Part shown: positions 22,722 to 34,400 of the stretch, in pieces
Position numbering within the stretch: the stretch's first letter is position 1
How the letters are laid out: every line of letters begins with the position of its first letter
NCBI GenBank assembly: GCA_000733355.1
Contig: JNVV01000056.1
Coordinates: 89,460 to 153,459, forward strand
Length of the DNA stretch: 64,000 bases
Source of the DNA: Falciphora oryzae
Lineage: Eukaryota > Ascomycota > Sordariomycetes > Magnaporthales > Magnaporthaceae
Direction of reading: 5' to 3'
Notes under the pieces: generated by a model
Databases searched by the model: none
What the model was told of the DNA's origin: nothing
Seen by the model: the letters and a program-made list of their open reading frames with translations, nothing else
Made by a program: the position numbers and the translations under genes

Positions 22722-23174
22722 CGTGTGTGCTGGCCCGTTGACTCTTGCGCAAGTGCGATCATGTGTGGGAACCTTCCGAATTTCTTCCGAACATCGGTGA
22801 AAATGGAGGAGTCCAAACACGAATAGCACCTGGCAAAGGGGCAGTCGAGTCCAGCTCAGGGCAGCTACAGATTGGTCGCGGGGTACCTGCCCGTCAGCCC
22901 GTGTGCCTGACGCAGGGACTTTGTCGTTCCTGGGGTCAATTTTTTGGTTGGAAAGCGCGGGGGCTCAACAGCCCGCACGTGTTTGGTGGGGTCACATGTT
23001 CGCGGACGTGAAGACTGGGCCCAGGCGGAAATCTTGGTGCAGAACCTCCTTGGCAGCTTTTTTCTCCTTTCGAAAAGAGGGCCCTTGTCGGCTGGTCCGA
23101 GCATACATAAAAAGCTTTCCTTCTCGCAACCCCCCTCCCGAAAATTTCGCCCAGGGTTTTCCACTTCCTTCACC

Positions 23175-24880
23175 ATGCGCAACACTCTCATCTTCTCGGG
23201 CACGTCGTGTCCGGACCTGAGCAGGCGAATATGTGAGAACCTGGGCATGGCTCCGGCCTCGGCCGAGCTGACCCAATTCTCAAATGTCGGTGGTCATTGA
23301 ATCCTCGCGTGATTGATGGCTGCATGGCCGCTGCTGCGCGTGAGGACCGTCGAGCTGACCTGGACCGGCCATCCCCAACCACCACAGGGCGAAACCAGCG
23401 TCCGCATCCTGACGAGCACCCGCGACAAGGACGTCTTCGTCGTCCAGTCCGGCAGCCCCAAGATCAACGACACCATCATGGAGCTGCTGATCATGATCTC
23501 GGCCTGCAAGGGCGGCTCGGCGAGCAAGATCACTGGTACGCCCGCCTGACGCAAGCAGAGAACAACCCAAAGCCTCGAGCTAACCATTGGCCCCTCTCAC
23601 CGCTCCCAGCCGTCCTGCCGTACTTCCCGTACAACCGCCAGTCCAAGAAGAAGTCGCACCGCGGCGCCATCACGGCGAGGATGCTTGCCAACCTGCTGCA
23701 CGTAGCCGGTGTCAAGCATGTCATCACGGTCGACCTGCACGCCTCGCAGATGCAGGGCTTCTTCCAGTGCCCCGTCGACAACCTGCACGCCGAGCCGCTC
23801 ATCGCACGCTGGATCCGGCTAAACGTGCCCAACTGGAGGGAAGCCGTCGTTGTGTCCAAGAATGCTGGAGGTACCAAGCGTGTCACGTCCCTCGCCGACG
23901 CCCTCAAGCTGAACTTCGGCATGGTGACTACGGATAAGAAGCGGGGTCACAACATGACGGCCAGCATGATCCTGAGCAACATCGACGACCCGGAAATGAT
24001 GGCTGCGATGCTCGAGGCTCGCGGTCGAACCCTGAGAGGCCAGGTCTCGGAGGGCGAAGCTACAAAGGAGCAGAACGAGAACAAGCACGACTCCAGGTCT
24101 CGTGTGGTGGCTGATTCAAGCGGATCGCCTAAGAGGCCCCCCCTGAGGACATCCAATGCAAACACAAACCGACGGCCGTCGCGGGCAGTGCCGCATCCTT
24201 CTGTGGACACCAGTGTGGGCTCCGCAATGCCTCCAGCTGCCGAGGCTGCTGGTGATGCCGCGGATGACGAGGCCGACCAGTTCAACGATGATCCCACAGA
24301 CGAAGTCACGCACGCACGGCTGGTCCAGGGTCATATCGTGCCAGACGACTTCCCGTCACCGGCCACGTCGGCAGCAGATACCAGTCTGCCTGAGGACGAT
24401 CCCATGATGATGTCCCACGCCTCTTCGTTTTTCCAGCCTGATAACCACGCGCTGGGCGGCTCAGGAGACGCGGGGAGCTCGGACGAGGAAGAGGATAAGC
24501 TCAAGGACCCCAAGATCGAGCACATGATCACCCTCGTGGGCAACGTGCGGAACCGCACAGTCCTCATCGTCGACGATATGATGGACAAGCCGGGCAGCTG
24601 GATTGCCGCCGCCGAGACGGTGGTCAAGAGGGGTGGCGCCAAGAACGTGTACTGCATCGCAACCCACGGAGTCTTCGGTGCCGACTGCCTCGAGCAGCTG
24701 GAGGCGTGCGACTGCATCCACCGCATAGTCGTCACCGACAGCTACCCGATCCGCCCTGAGAAGGCGAGGAGCGCAAGCAAGCTGGTGATACTTGACCTGT
24801 CTCAGCTACTGGCCGAGGCCATCAGGCGGAACCACCACGGCGAGTCCATCTCGCCTCTCTTCCAGCACATTCTCGACTGA
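23175..24880 (+). CDS. PRS5: Ribose-phosphate pyrophosphokinase, Prs5-type
   Basis: Three exons: 23175-23285, 23388-23535 and 23610-24880; 509 residues. The introns are 102 bp (GTCGGT..CACAG) and 74 bp (GTACGC..CCCAG). The protein starts [15 protein letters not shown] and carries the conserved [11 protein letters not shown] and [20 protein letters not shown] blocks of PRPP synthetases, which make PRPP from ribose 5-phosphate and ATP. Between about residue 270 and 390 a Ser/Asp/Glu-rich insertion interrupts the catalytic fold, as in yeast Prs5. The PRPP-binding loop reads [14 protein letters not shown] at about 405, lacking the usual DD(I/M)(A/V)DT-G-x-T pattern. This suggests a subunit that works in a complex with canonical Prs proteins rather than alone. 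That last point is inference from family knowledge. Confidence 0.93.
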
Positions 24881-25812
24881 AGGGCCTTCCGTAACCCTTC
24901 AGACCCTTCTTACACCTCGAGTTTTCTTCATCTCTACCCAACCACCGCATCGGTATGTGAATTGACGGCTCTCTGGTGACTTGCCCTTTTTTTTGTGACG
25001 ATGTACGACATTGGCGAAGGTATGCGTTTTACTTGCTTTCGAAGCTAGGCGTCTATGGGTAATACGGGTGGTTTTCAACAAGGGAGGACATTTGGGTCCT
25101 GACCAAAACACCATGAGCTAGACTGCCTGACCAATCATCCAGATACCATTTCTTCTTTTCTTATTCCTCAGACGCATCTCTAGCTTCGGCACTTCGAGAC
25201 TGTGCCATCAGATCCCCTAGATCTTTTCTCTTCAATACGCCCGCAAGGGACTCACCGACGATGCTGCCTTTTGGGCAGCAGGGACTTCATTCAACCCAGA
25301 AGAAGTACCTAACGGAGCGTTGGAAGAACGAATAGCCCCCTTCCTGGGGCCTCTCGATTAGCAGAAGGCCTGCTGCTCGGATCCCGTCCTCCAGACGGTG
25401 CATCCTCTTCCTCACGGTTGATGGGCAGTGCGCAAGATAACTTTTCGAACATGTCATAGAATTCAGTTATGCACGCGCCTTCAGTGATTCAATGTGTATT
25501 CTCGTGCTCTGGGTATCTATCCTGGAGGCTGCTTCGTGAAGGCAAGTGCCATATTCCTTCGAAGCCACCATCGTCCTCCTGGTGACGAAGGCTGGTGGCT
25601 TGGAAAAGGCTCAGGCGTGCAACCTCGTCTCTATGGAATTAATTCTATCCGCTCTGTGCCCTCCATCTTAGTAACTTTGACCATCTTCTTTTTCTTTCAA
25701 CTATTTTTTTTTTCTTTTCTTTTTGTCATTCTGCCGAGTACCATGCTCCGCGTGCAGTGAATCTTTTCGTCTCCATGGATATCCCAACTGGAAAGTCAAC
25801 CATCACTCTGCT
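24881..25812. other. Intergenic, between convergent genes
   Basis: Holds the 3' untranslated regions of the Prs5-type gene (plus) and of the OTU gene (minus). The sequence is less GC-rich than the coding parts, with a T-rich run at about 25686-25730. I see no gene in it. Confidence 0.7.
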
Positions 25813-28800
25813 CTATGTCGTCCAGTTGCCAGTGCCACCCAAGATGACAGCGTCGAGAAGCCTGTCAACCTCTCTCTTTGTCCAGCCCATGTTGTGGTCG
25901 ACGTGCAGGGGCGGCGGCACGCGCTTGCCCAGGGCGCAGAAGGAGGCGTCGCGGCGCCAGGCGTGGGCGGTGCCGTCGCCCCATCGCTTCGAGTCGCCGA
26001 ACTTGTAGGCGCACGTCAGGGCCCGCGACGGCCGCGGGCAGCGGAACTCGGCGTCGTCGTGCCGGTTCGGGATCATGGGCTGGTAGTGGTTGCCGTCGAC
26101 GAAGAGCAGGAACACGTGCCGGCTGTTGTACGAGCCGCGCGTCGTCGTCTCGGTCACGACGGGGCCGGCGGGCTGTGCGTGGCTGCTTCTGCCACCGCCG
26201 GCTGTGCTGATCGCCGCCGCCGCATCCTCGTCGAGCGTGTAGAGCACCACAAACAGGCCGTACAGGTCGGCCGTGACCTGGGTCATCCAGGACGGCGTCC
26301 AGCTGCCGGGGAGGTGCAGGAGCTGCCACATGTTGGCGACGAAGGGCTCGGCGATCCCTTCAGCGCTCGTGATGACGAAGCGCTTGTTGACGCGCACGTA
26401 GTCGTCGTGGCGCGGGTGCCGGTCGTTGGCGAGCACGGCCTCGACGAAGCGCAGGTGCTCGAGCTTGACGCGGTGGCCCCAGCCGCGTCGGCCGTAGGCG
26501 TGCATGGCCACGGCGTTCCAGTAGCAATTGCCCTCGTCGTCGCGGTTCTGGCTGCGCAGGAACTCGACCGTCTCGACCATGGGGAAGCCCTGGAGCACGG
26601 CCGCCTGCGCCGGCCGGTCCTCGACCCAGCGCCGCCGCTGCCTGCGCGCCGCCGAGGCGGCCGGGCTCTCGTTGTCGTTGTTGTTGATTCTCTGGAGGTT
26701 CTGCCCGTCCGAGTCCGAGTCGGAGTCGTCTTCCCGGCCGTACAGGCGGTGCAGGCTGGCGTTCTTGGGGTAGATGAGGTCGCGCTGCTGCTTGGTGGTC
26801 GGCTTGGGCTTGAGGTTTCCGCCGGTCGCGTTTCTGCCGCCGCCGCTGCTTCCGCCAGCGCTTCCTCCCGCGTCGCTACCCTCGGCGGCGACGAGGCCCG
26901 CGTCGACGCGGAACTTGTCGATCAGGAGCCGGTCGGGCTGCACGTGGCCGAGGGGGCTGGTGGCCACCGTGCCGGGGACGACGCCGGCGAACTGTTCCAC
27001 CTCCTGGTAACGTATCAGCGCCTTCGAGTAGGCGTTGTCCGGCAGCCCGTAGAAGGCCGGGCCGTCGAGCGAGGCCGGCCGGGGCTTCCTGGCGGCGCGG
27101 TCCTGGGCCCGGGTGGTGCGGCGGGACGGCTGGGTGGTCTCGGGCTCTGCGGGAGCACTCTTCTGAGTGGAGGCAGCAGCTGGGTTCCGAGACTGCGAGC
27201 CAGAAGCATGTGCAGTGGCCGGCTGCTTGGAGCCGCCACCCATGCCTGTCGTCGGGGCTGTAGGGGCCGAGCTCGGCCTGGGCGGGAGGCTCAGGTCGAT
27301 TGCGATGGGCGCGGGCGGCGGAGACGGGGAACGCTCTAGCGAGATGGGATTCTCGGCGGTGGCTCCGGCGCTGGGCCGCGTGTGCTGCTGCTGCTGCTGC
27401 TGCTGCCTCGCCGGACGCTGGATCGTCGAGGCTGCTGAGCTCTGCGGCTTCCGCTGCCTTTGTACTGTCCTCTCGGGGATGACCGGGTCGGCCGGGATGC
27501 CGTGGACGTGGACGACCGGGCCGTCGAAGAGGGGCGCGTCCAACCTGATGGCCTCGAGGTCCAGCTGGAAAGCGTGCTTAGCAGTCTCGATGGCGGGCTC
27601 TCGTATTCCCTCGTCCGGGTGCGACTTTGCTCTGGCGGAACCGTGGCTGGCACTGGCGCCGGCGATGAAGGGAGACTGACGGGAGGAGGCATGGTGCTGC
27701 GTCTGCGGCCGCTCCTGCTTCTGGCTCTTGGCGCTGGGCGCGGCAGGAATGCTAGGGGAAGAGCTCATGTTCTTCCAGATGACCTCGATGCTGGGCAGGT
27801 CGTTCTCGTCCGCGTCGTCGCCGTCGCGGATGACAGGAGAGGACGGTGGAGGCGTGGCGTGGCTCCCCGTCATCCTGGCCTTCTTGAAAGGGGAGGGCGA
27901 CTGGAGCTGCGAGTCGGCGGCTCGCTTCTTGGACTTGTTCCACGACTCCTGGCTGATCTCGACGAGCTCCTCGGGGCTCTCGTTACGGACCTTTTTCTGA
28001 GGCGGGCTGATCTCGACGAGGTCTGACGGGCTCTCGGTGCGGGCCTTGCGCTTGCGCTTGTCCTTGGCCTCGGTAGAAAGCTGGCTGCCCTGGTCGATCA
28101 TGGCGGCGTCGACTTCGTCGGATGAGTCGATCAACATGATGTGGTCGTCGGTGTCGGCAGCACCAGGAGCAGGACCGGCAGTGTTGTTGTCGAAGAGGCT
28201 TGTATTGTTCAGATCGAGCGCCATCTCGTAGCCTGCTAGCTGGCTCGTCATTGCCGCGCTGAAGGGATCGTCGTCCATGGAGGCTCCAATGTCGAACATA
28301 TTGGTGTCGACTGTATCTCCGGCAGGCTCGTCAGTGGCCATGGGCTCGAAGGGCTCATTCAGCAGCTCAGACAGCGCCAGGGAGCTCCGAGGCTGAGAGG
28401 TGCCATGCTCAGTGTCGGCCATGGGAGTGTCTTGAACGTCCCCAAGAGTGCCCTGGGCAAGGAACCCAAAACCGTACCCAAACTTGGCCGGGTCACCCAT
28501 TTCCGTGTCAACATCTCCGTCGTTGACAGTCTCATTTATCTTGTTCTCCAGCTCCGGGTCTTGGGTAGTCTGTGCCGCGGTTGTGGTGAATATAGGTGCC
28601 GCCGCCTCGGGACTCTGCTCTGGGTCGGTGCCTTTGGGTTCCTCGGGAGTCGACAGCGTGATGTTGTCGATGCTCATGACGTTCTTGGCAAGAGGCGTGG
28701 TCTGTTGTGCTGTATCCGTAGCTCCAGGAGCCAGACTCTCCTGCTTGTCCATTGAGAGATCTTGGCAGTCATCATCCTTGGCCTCAGCGACGGTGTTCTC

Positions 28801-29982
28801 TGTGGTCTCTTTGAGCTGTTGGGAAGGACTGGTGGCGTCCCCGGTTTCCTCGCTGTGCACGTTGGGAGCTGGGCTCTGGGGAGAAGAATCCACATTGGCA
28901 GCGACCTCAACGACCTCATCGTCACCCTTCTCGCCTACAGGAACACTCTGGGGTCTGGCACCATCCTTCTCGGCAACGGCCTCGACGGCATCAGTGTGCA
29001 CAGGGGCAGCTGGAGGATGAGCTTGGATAGCATCTCTCTCGATGGCCGCCTCGGTGTCTGCGATGTGGGAACCTGCCGCGGGAACACTCTGATCTTTGTT
29101 GTCAGTCTGCTGCTGGGACGCATCCGCTCCTGTTGAAGGATCAGCTACAGGCAGAGACTGATCTTGGACGTCATCCTCTTGAGTAGTAGTCTCAACGGCC
29201 GTGGTATGGGGATCAGGTCCAGAAGCATCCTGCTCTCGAATGAGCTTCGCTTGAGCGATGTCCCCATCGGCGCTGGCCTGAGCGCTAGCAGCATGGACAC
29301 TCTGATCTTGGGCTGCATCTTCCTGAGTGGCAGTCTCCACGGCCTTGGTGCGAGGACCAGGCCCAGCAGCCTCATCTCGGATGGCATCCTCTCGAGTGGC
29401 AGCCTCCACAGCCGCTGTGTCAGAGTCAGCGAGACCCGGGTCGCGCGCGGCCGTGAGCTTCCGGTGATAGTAGTAGTGGATGCCAAACTGATCGACGTAG
29501 ACCTCGTGGCCACCCAGATTGTCGCTGGGGTAGGAAGCAAGCGCATCATCCTGGTCCACAGATACGGACTTCCGAATGGCCGCATCCAAAGTCTTGTTGT
29601 CGGCGTCGGTGGGCTCGTAGTAAGACCAGAAGCCGTGCTTGCTCCAAAATACCTCGACTGAGACCTCCAGCTTCTGCGCTCCCTTGCCCCCGCCAAGCCC
29701 TTGGTGGTGGGTGTACTTCATCTGGTTAGCCAGATTGGACTGCTCCCACAGCTGGCCCGGCGCGTGTGCCACGGGCTGCTCGGCTTGGGGCTCCTTGCTC
29801 GGGACGGGAGGCAGCTCCAGGATGGACCAGGCACTGTTGAGCACGTTGGATCTCTGGTTGTCAGACGGGCGAGGAGCAGCAGTAACGTCTTGGTAGCTAG
29901 GAACGATCTCTAGCGCGGAGCTCGGCTGTTGGCCAGCAGCAGCTGTGGACTCCATTTCGACGATCTTCTGTGTCTCGAGCAT
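25813..29982 (-). CDS. Large protein with C-terminal OTU-like cysteine protease domain
   Basis: Single exon of 1389 residues. The start is the ATG at 29982; the open frame continues upstream only from a TTG. The C-terminal 260 residues look like an OTU deubiquitinase: RDDEGNCYWNAVAMHAYG at about 1145-1163 supplies the D-x-x-x-C pair of the active site, and FVDGNHYQPMIP at about 1297-1308 supplies the His. Residues about 100-170 form a separate, Trp- and Tyr-rich block (VFWSKHGFWSYYEPTDAD, IHYYYHRKL) that I do not recognise. Between them lies about 900 residues of acidic, Pro/Ser/Thr-rich and probably disordered sequence, including degenerate tandem repeats at about 180-410, two nearly repeated VEISPPQKKVRNESPEEL-type patches near 650, and a poly-Gln run. 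A role in removing ubiquitin or a ubiquitin-like protein is inferred from the active-site motifs only. Confidence 0.78.
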   Translation of the reverse strand: MLETQKIVEMESTAAAGQQPSSALEIVPSYQDVTAAPRPSDNQRSNVLNSAWSILELPPVPSKEPQAEQPVAHAPGQLWEQSNLANQMKYTHHQGLGGGKGAQKLEVSVEVFWSKHGFWSYYEPTDADNKTLDAAIRKSVSVDQDDALASYPSDNLGGHEVYVDQFGIHYYYHRKLTAARDPGLADSDTAAVEAATREDAIRDEAAGPGPRTKAVETATQEDAAQDQSVHAASAQASADGDIAQAKLIREQDASGPDPHTTAVETTTQEDDVQDQSLPVADPSTGADASQQQTDNKDQSVPAAGSHIADTEAAIERDAIQAHPPAAPVHTDAVEAVAEKDGARPQSVPVGEKGDDEVVEVAANVDSSPQSPAPNVHSEETGDATSPSQQLKETTENTVAEAKDDDCQDLSMDKQESLAPGATDTAQQTTPLAKNVMSIDNITLSTPEEPKGTDPEQSPEAAAPIFTTTAAQTTQDPELENKINETVNDGDVDTEMGDPAKFGYGFGFLAQGTLGDVQDTPMADTEHGTSQPRSSLALSELLNEPFEPMATDEPAGDTVDTNMFDIGASMDDDPFSAAMTSQLAGYEMALDLNNTSLFDNNTAGPAPGAADTDDHIMLIDSSDEVDAAMIDQGSQLSTEAKDKRKRKARTESPSDLVEISPPQKKVRNESPEELVEISQESWNKSKKRAADSQLQSPSPFKKARMTGSHATPPPSSPVIRDGDDADENDLPSIEVIWKNMSSSPSIPAAPSAKSQKQERPQTQHHASSRQSPFIAGASASHGSARAKSHPDEGIREPAIETAKHAFQLDLEAIRLDAPLFDGPVVHVHGIPADPVIPERTVQRQRKPQSSAASTIQRPARQQQQQQQHTRPSAGATAENPISLERSPSPPPAPIAIDLSLPPRPSSAPTAPTTGMGGGSKQPATAHASGSQSRNPAAASTQKSAPAEPETTQPSRRTTRAQDRAARKPRPASLDGPAFYGLPDNAYSKALIRYQEVEQFAGVVPGTVATSPLGHVQPDRLLIDKFRVDAGLVAAEGSDAGGSAGGSSGGGRNATGGNLKPKPTTKQQRDLIYPKNASLHRLYGREDDSDSDSDGQNLQRINNNDNESPAASAARRQRRRWVEDRPAQAAVLQGFPMVETVEFLRSQNRDDEGNCYWNAVAMHAYGRRGWGHRVKLEHLRFVEAVLANDRHPRHDDYVRVNKRFVITSAEGIAEPFVANMWQLLHLPGSWTPSWMTQVTADLYGLFVVLYTLDEDAAAAISTAGGGRSSHAQPAGPVVTETTTRGSYNSRHVFLLFVDGNHYQPMIPNRHDDAEFRCPRPSRALTCAYKFGDSKRWGDGTAHAWRRDASFCALGKRVPPPLHVDHNMGWTKREVDRLLDAVILGGTGNWTT
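27385..27405. repeat. (CTG)7 trinucleotide run
   Basis: Encodes a seven-residue poly-Gln stretch on the minus strand inside the disordered part of the OTU-like protein. It is a candidate for length variation between strains. Confidence 0.9.
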
Positions 29983-31424
29983 GCTGAAGGAACGATCAAA
30001 GATGGCTGAAAGGTCGCGGATAGAAAGGCAGCGGAAGAGAAAGGCCAAGAGAGGAACCCAGACCAGCTGAGAAAGAGTCGAGAAACAGGCCTCGTTGATC
30101 TGCGAGCTTGCGAATCAAAAAAGAAGATACTCTGGAAAAGGAAAAAAAAAAAAAAAAGGCAAGCTTTGGAAAATTTCGAGTACGGCGGGATGCTCTGCCA
30201 AAAGTCAGATCTCGAGGAGCCAAAGTCGAGAAACAGATGGTATAAAAAGAAGCAGAATCAAGCAGAGTCAGGAAGAGAGGTCAGCAAGGTGACCGAAGAG
30301 GTGGAAATCAACGAGGTTGGGCGGTGCAAAATGCTATTGTGCGTTGTTATTGTAGTCTCTCTTCAATATGAACAGTTAGTATTGAGCACGTATTCAATAG
30401 GAAGCACGGGCTGAATGGTGTGTTGGGCGTGATGCCGGCCTAAAGCTGTCCTCACTTCTCTATCAGCCTTGGCTCAGATATCTCGACACCCAAAGATAGT
30501 GGTCCCAGCAGGTAGGCGGGGACACAGGGAACACGGACAGGTCCCCTTCTCTAATTTGAACCTCGTCGCTGTGTCTTGTAGACATGTATCGAGGGAGAAG
30601 AGCTACCTACCTGCCAGTGTTGCTAGAATGCTATGGGATTGAAGTGGCGGTAGCAGCTGCCAGAGCGGTTTGTTGCTGGATCTTGTATATTGTCTTGGAA
30701 CCCTGGCACGACAAAAATGCACCACTATGGAAAGCTACGCGGGCCTAATATCGAATTCGGGAAGGCAACACATCTGTCATTATCAAGGAGCGAGGGCGCT
30801 CCTAAGGTGCTTGGCTGCTATCCACCGAGGACATTTTCACACCACTAGGCTGTTGGAGCTGTAGGAACCCTGGCGAACATCACAATTCACCGTGCCTAAG
30901 AACGAAAACGAGAGTATGCAAGATCCAGACCTCAAGGGGAATATTCGTTCATGGCCTTTTTATTCCTTTTACTTTTCTCTTTTTGCCACATTCCTTTGTT
31001 GCCCTGCCCAGGGTTTGTTCGCATATAGAATACAGCAGGAAACATACCAAGTTAACCAGGCTTATTGATAGAGGTGGGGTGACGAGACAAAGCGACAAAG
31101 TCCGAAGAACATCGGAGTAACAACAGGAATACGGTAGTTATTCTACAATCGTAAGAGGACGACTGGGGCACCTGGCCAGATGCGTCTTCCGCGTCTTTAA
31201 TCATGACATCGTGAGTGCTGCTTCGACGAGCAGCCTAGTTGCAACAAACAAGACAGAAACGATGCGGCGCAATTTACCGTTGGTACAATTGCGTCGAGAC
31301 AAGCCCTTGGAATCAGCCAGCAAAAAAAAAAAAAAAAAACCGAATAGGATATCCTTCAGGATAGGCCATGTCCCGGATTCCTGCCCAAAGGTTGATCGGG
31401 CGTTTTGTAACCTGGGCCGACTCA
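29983..31424. other. Intergenic, upstream of OTU gene, downstream of nucleotidyltransferase gene
   Basis: Presumed promoter of the OTU gene near 30000-30400 and 3' region of the nucleotidyltransferase gene near 31200-31424. It contains purine-rich A runs at about 30141-30157 and 31321-31339. I find no further gene. A TATAAAAAG on the plus strand at about 30240 has no partner gene. Confidence 0.6.
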
Positions 31425-34400
31425 TCAAAAGGCAAGCTCCCGGCCGTGGATCTCTTCGAGAAGGTCAACCAACGCATCTCTCTCTCTGTCGCGGTCTGCG
31501 GCGACGACGTTCTGGAGGAGCTCCTCCGTCGGTGAAGTGCCCGCGGTCGAGGCCTTGCCGGCGCTCTTGATGATTCTCCAAGCGCGCCGGAACTCGTCGC
31601 GAATGTTGACAATGCCATTGTGGGTCACGGTGCGTGCCACATTGTGGTCCAACTCGAAGGGATCCTCGATGGCGAAGAGGTAGCGGTGCCGCACCTCCTT
31701 TACCTCCGAGACTGGCCGCGGCGCGGCGGCGGTGGGCGGGGGTGAGGCGAGCGCGTCAACCGGCCGCGGCTGCGGCTGCGGAGTGTTGGGGAGAGGAGGA
31801 GATGGCTCGCTAGTGGCCAGGACGGCTGGAACGGCCGAGGGTGTCTTTGGTTGACGCTCGATGGTCGTCTTGGCCCCCGTCCAGCCTTTCTCCTGCTTCG
31901 TCCGCAGCCCGCCGGGTGTGCGGAGGCTGATAACCTCGCGTCCCCAGTCAAAGCCGCGGCACACGCCCGTGCTCATCGTGCCGCTCTGGGCGTAATACTC
32001 GAAGAAGCCACGGAGCAGGTGCCCGATCGAGTCCTGATTCTGATTCAATCGGTTTTCCGCGGCCAGACGCTTGATCTCGTCCTCGTCGCGCCAAAACCTC
32101 ACGTCCCGTCCTTTGCAGTTCTCGGTAGCCTCCCTCTCGGCAGGTGTCAGGTGAGGGTTTGCCGGCTTGGCCAGCTGCTGGAGATTCGGGCAGACGAATG
32201 GCTGTGCAATGTTCACCAAGTAGTGCAGCATCATGAGCACGTAGCCGTAGCTACTCAGTGTACCCCTGTAAGCGGTGTTGATTCCGCGCACCTTGGCCCA
32301 ATGCTTGACGAAGAGCACCAAGGGACGGACGCGAGGGTCGGTGTGAGAGTAGCACCGAAGCAGAAGCGTGTTCTGAAGAGCCAGGCGGGCAGAGAAGTTG
32401 ATGTCGCACTGCACCCCTGCCCCAGTCGAGGGGAACTCGAGACGGTCGCGGTAAGGATCGCGGGGTTGGTTGGGCGCGGTCATTGAGGGGTGCGGAAGCG
32501 ACTTGATCTTGTGCATGATGGGGATATCCTCCTGCGTGATGGGGACCACGAAATCATAGTGGCGGTGCGAGGGATCTGACCGCCGCATAGGTCTCCGCAG
32601 AATGGCCATGTACTCAACCACTACGTCGCGGTCGTCTTCGTAGAGCCCTTTTTTAAGCGCCCTCTGGAACTCGAGGGCAAGCTGAAGGCTCCTGTGGCGG
32701 CGCGCGGCGGCCCTCAAGGTGTCAACACCCTCCTTTTCGACAAAGGCAGCTACCTGTTCCCGGATCTCCTTGTCCCAAATTCCCGAGACATATTGGCTGA
32801 TTGCTACCGGCAGGGTTTTGTTGGAAGGAGAGGGTGTGTCGTGTGCTCCGAGCTGAATTAGTAGCACAGAAGTCCTGCTATGGTACTCGGATGGCGACTC
32901 GTACTGGCCCTGCTTCAAGACATGCATCTGTATCGAGGGGATCTTTTTCAGCAGTACGTCCACTGCCTGCTTGAGCTCTTTGGCAAAGCCCAGCGGGTCC
33001 AACCCGAAAGTAGTCCTGTTCTGGAGTTCCGCCCAGAACTTCAGCTTCGATTCGGCCTCCTTCTCCAGCAGCGCGTCCTTTTCCTGGACTTGGCGCTTCT
33101 CCCACGCCATGGCGAGCGCCTCACCCTCTGCCTGGGTGCACATTCCAGCCAGAGTGCGTGTGGTCGGGTAGCTTGGATCATCCCGTAGAGAGACAGAGAC
33201 CGTTGCCTGCAGTCTGCGCACTAGCTCTGCGTCCACCAGTCCCCGCACAAAGGCGTGGGCCACGTCGGTAACGATCTGGAAGTCTTGTTTTACCATATTC
33301 CTCATGTTGGAATTGGTAATGTCCCCTCCACCCAGCCGCCTCAGCAGCCTTTTGGCAAGTCCATAGTATGCCGTGAGGCCCGAGTTGCCCGTCTGTTTCA
33401 GTTGGGCCAGTGCCCGCTCGTATGCCTCTGTACCGAACTCGATGGCCTTGGGCTTTTGGTCACCGTTCGACCGGCTGCCATCGGGGTTAGGTTCCGTTGG
33501 GCTGTGGGCAACGCCATCGTCGTCGTGGCCTTCTTCATTAGCCTCATCATCCTCCAAGACGTCGTAGTCCTCGTCTTCACCCCTCTCCCACCGCGCTCTC
33601 TCTTCCAAAAGCGCCATCCGAAGCTTCTCAGGCGGCTTCTCGCACAGTTTTACTATGGGCACTCTTGTCCGTGTAAGCAGCCGGGCGCCTAGTCCAACTT
33701 CAAGAAACGCCTTCTCAATCAGTCGCGGGATCGGAGAGCTTGCATCGTCGGGCTGCGGGTGTGAGAGAGGAGAAAGGAGTCCAAGATCCATATCAGAGGC
33801 TTTGGTTGCGAACCCTGAAGAGAGACTCCCGAAGCACCTCAGCTGGACGCTCAGGGGCGGGAACTGCAAATTCCCGTTGTTTTCTACCTCGAATTTGGAA
33901 ATAGCGACCCGGCAGATATGCTCAATCATGGCGCGGAAGCCCTCATTCCTGGCGATCTCGTCGTACGAGATTTCAGCGCCCTTGATAATAGTGTCGCATA
34001 GACTGTTCAGCAGCTCAGCCTGACTGGCTACATCTTCCGGCTTGATCTGGTATTGGCGTCCGAAGCCTGAGTTTCCATGCCTGTTTCGGGCCTGATAGCC
34101 ATGCTCTTGACTTGGCCTATCGACACCGAAGCTGGGCATCTGGTAGCTCCTCGGATGCTGCTCGCCATGGCGGCCACCTCGCTGGACCCTCCATTGGTTA
34201 TAATCGCCCGTGGCTGCGAACCTGTCGTAGGGTGGGGAAGACTGGTTACGCATCTGCGTGTAGTTTGGAGGCGACGCGGCTCCGTACGGCGCGCTGGCCC
34301 CGTGAGGTGGGCCATGTAGGTGCGGGGTTTGGCGCTGCTCGAATGAGCGGCCGTTGGATAACTGATGCTGATGGCCATTGCGTGAGAAGCCGGGACTTTG

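Noticed and set aside
25723..27339. 538-codon plus-strand frame opposite the OTU gene
   Set aside because: Long because the coding strand is GC-rich and depleted of stop codons in this frame; Val/Gly/Arg-rich shadow.
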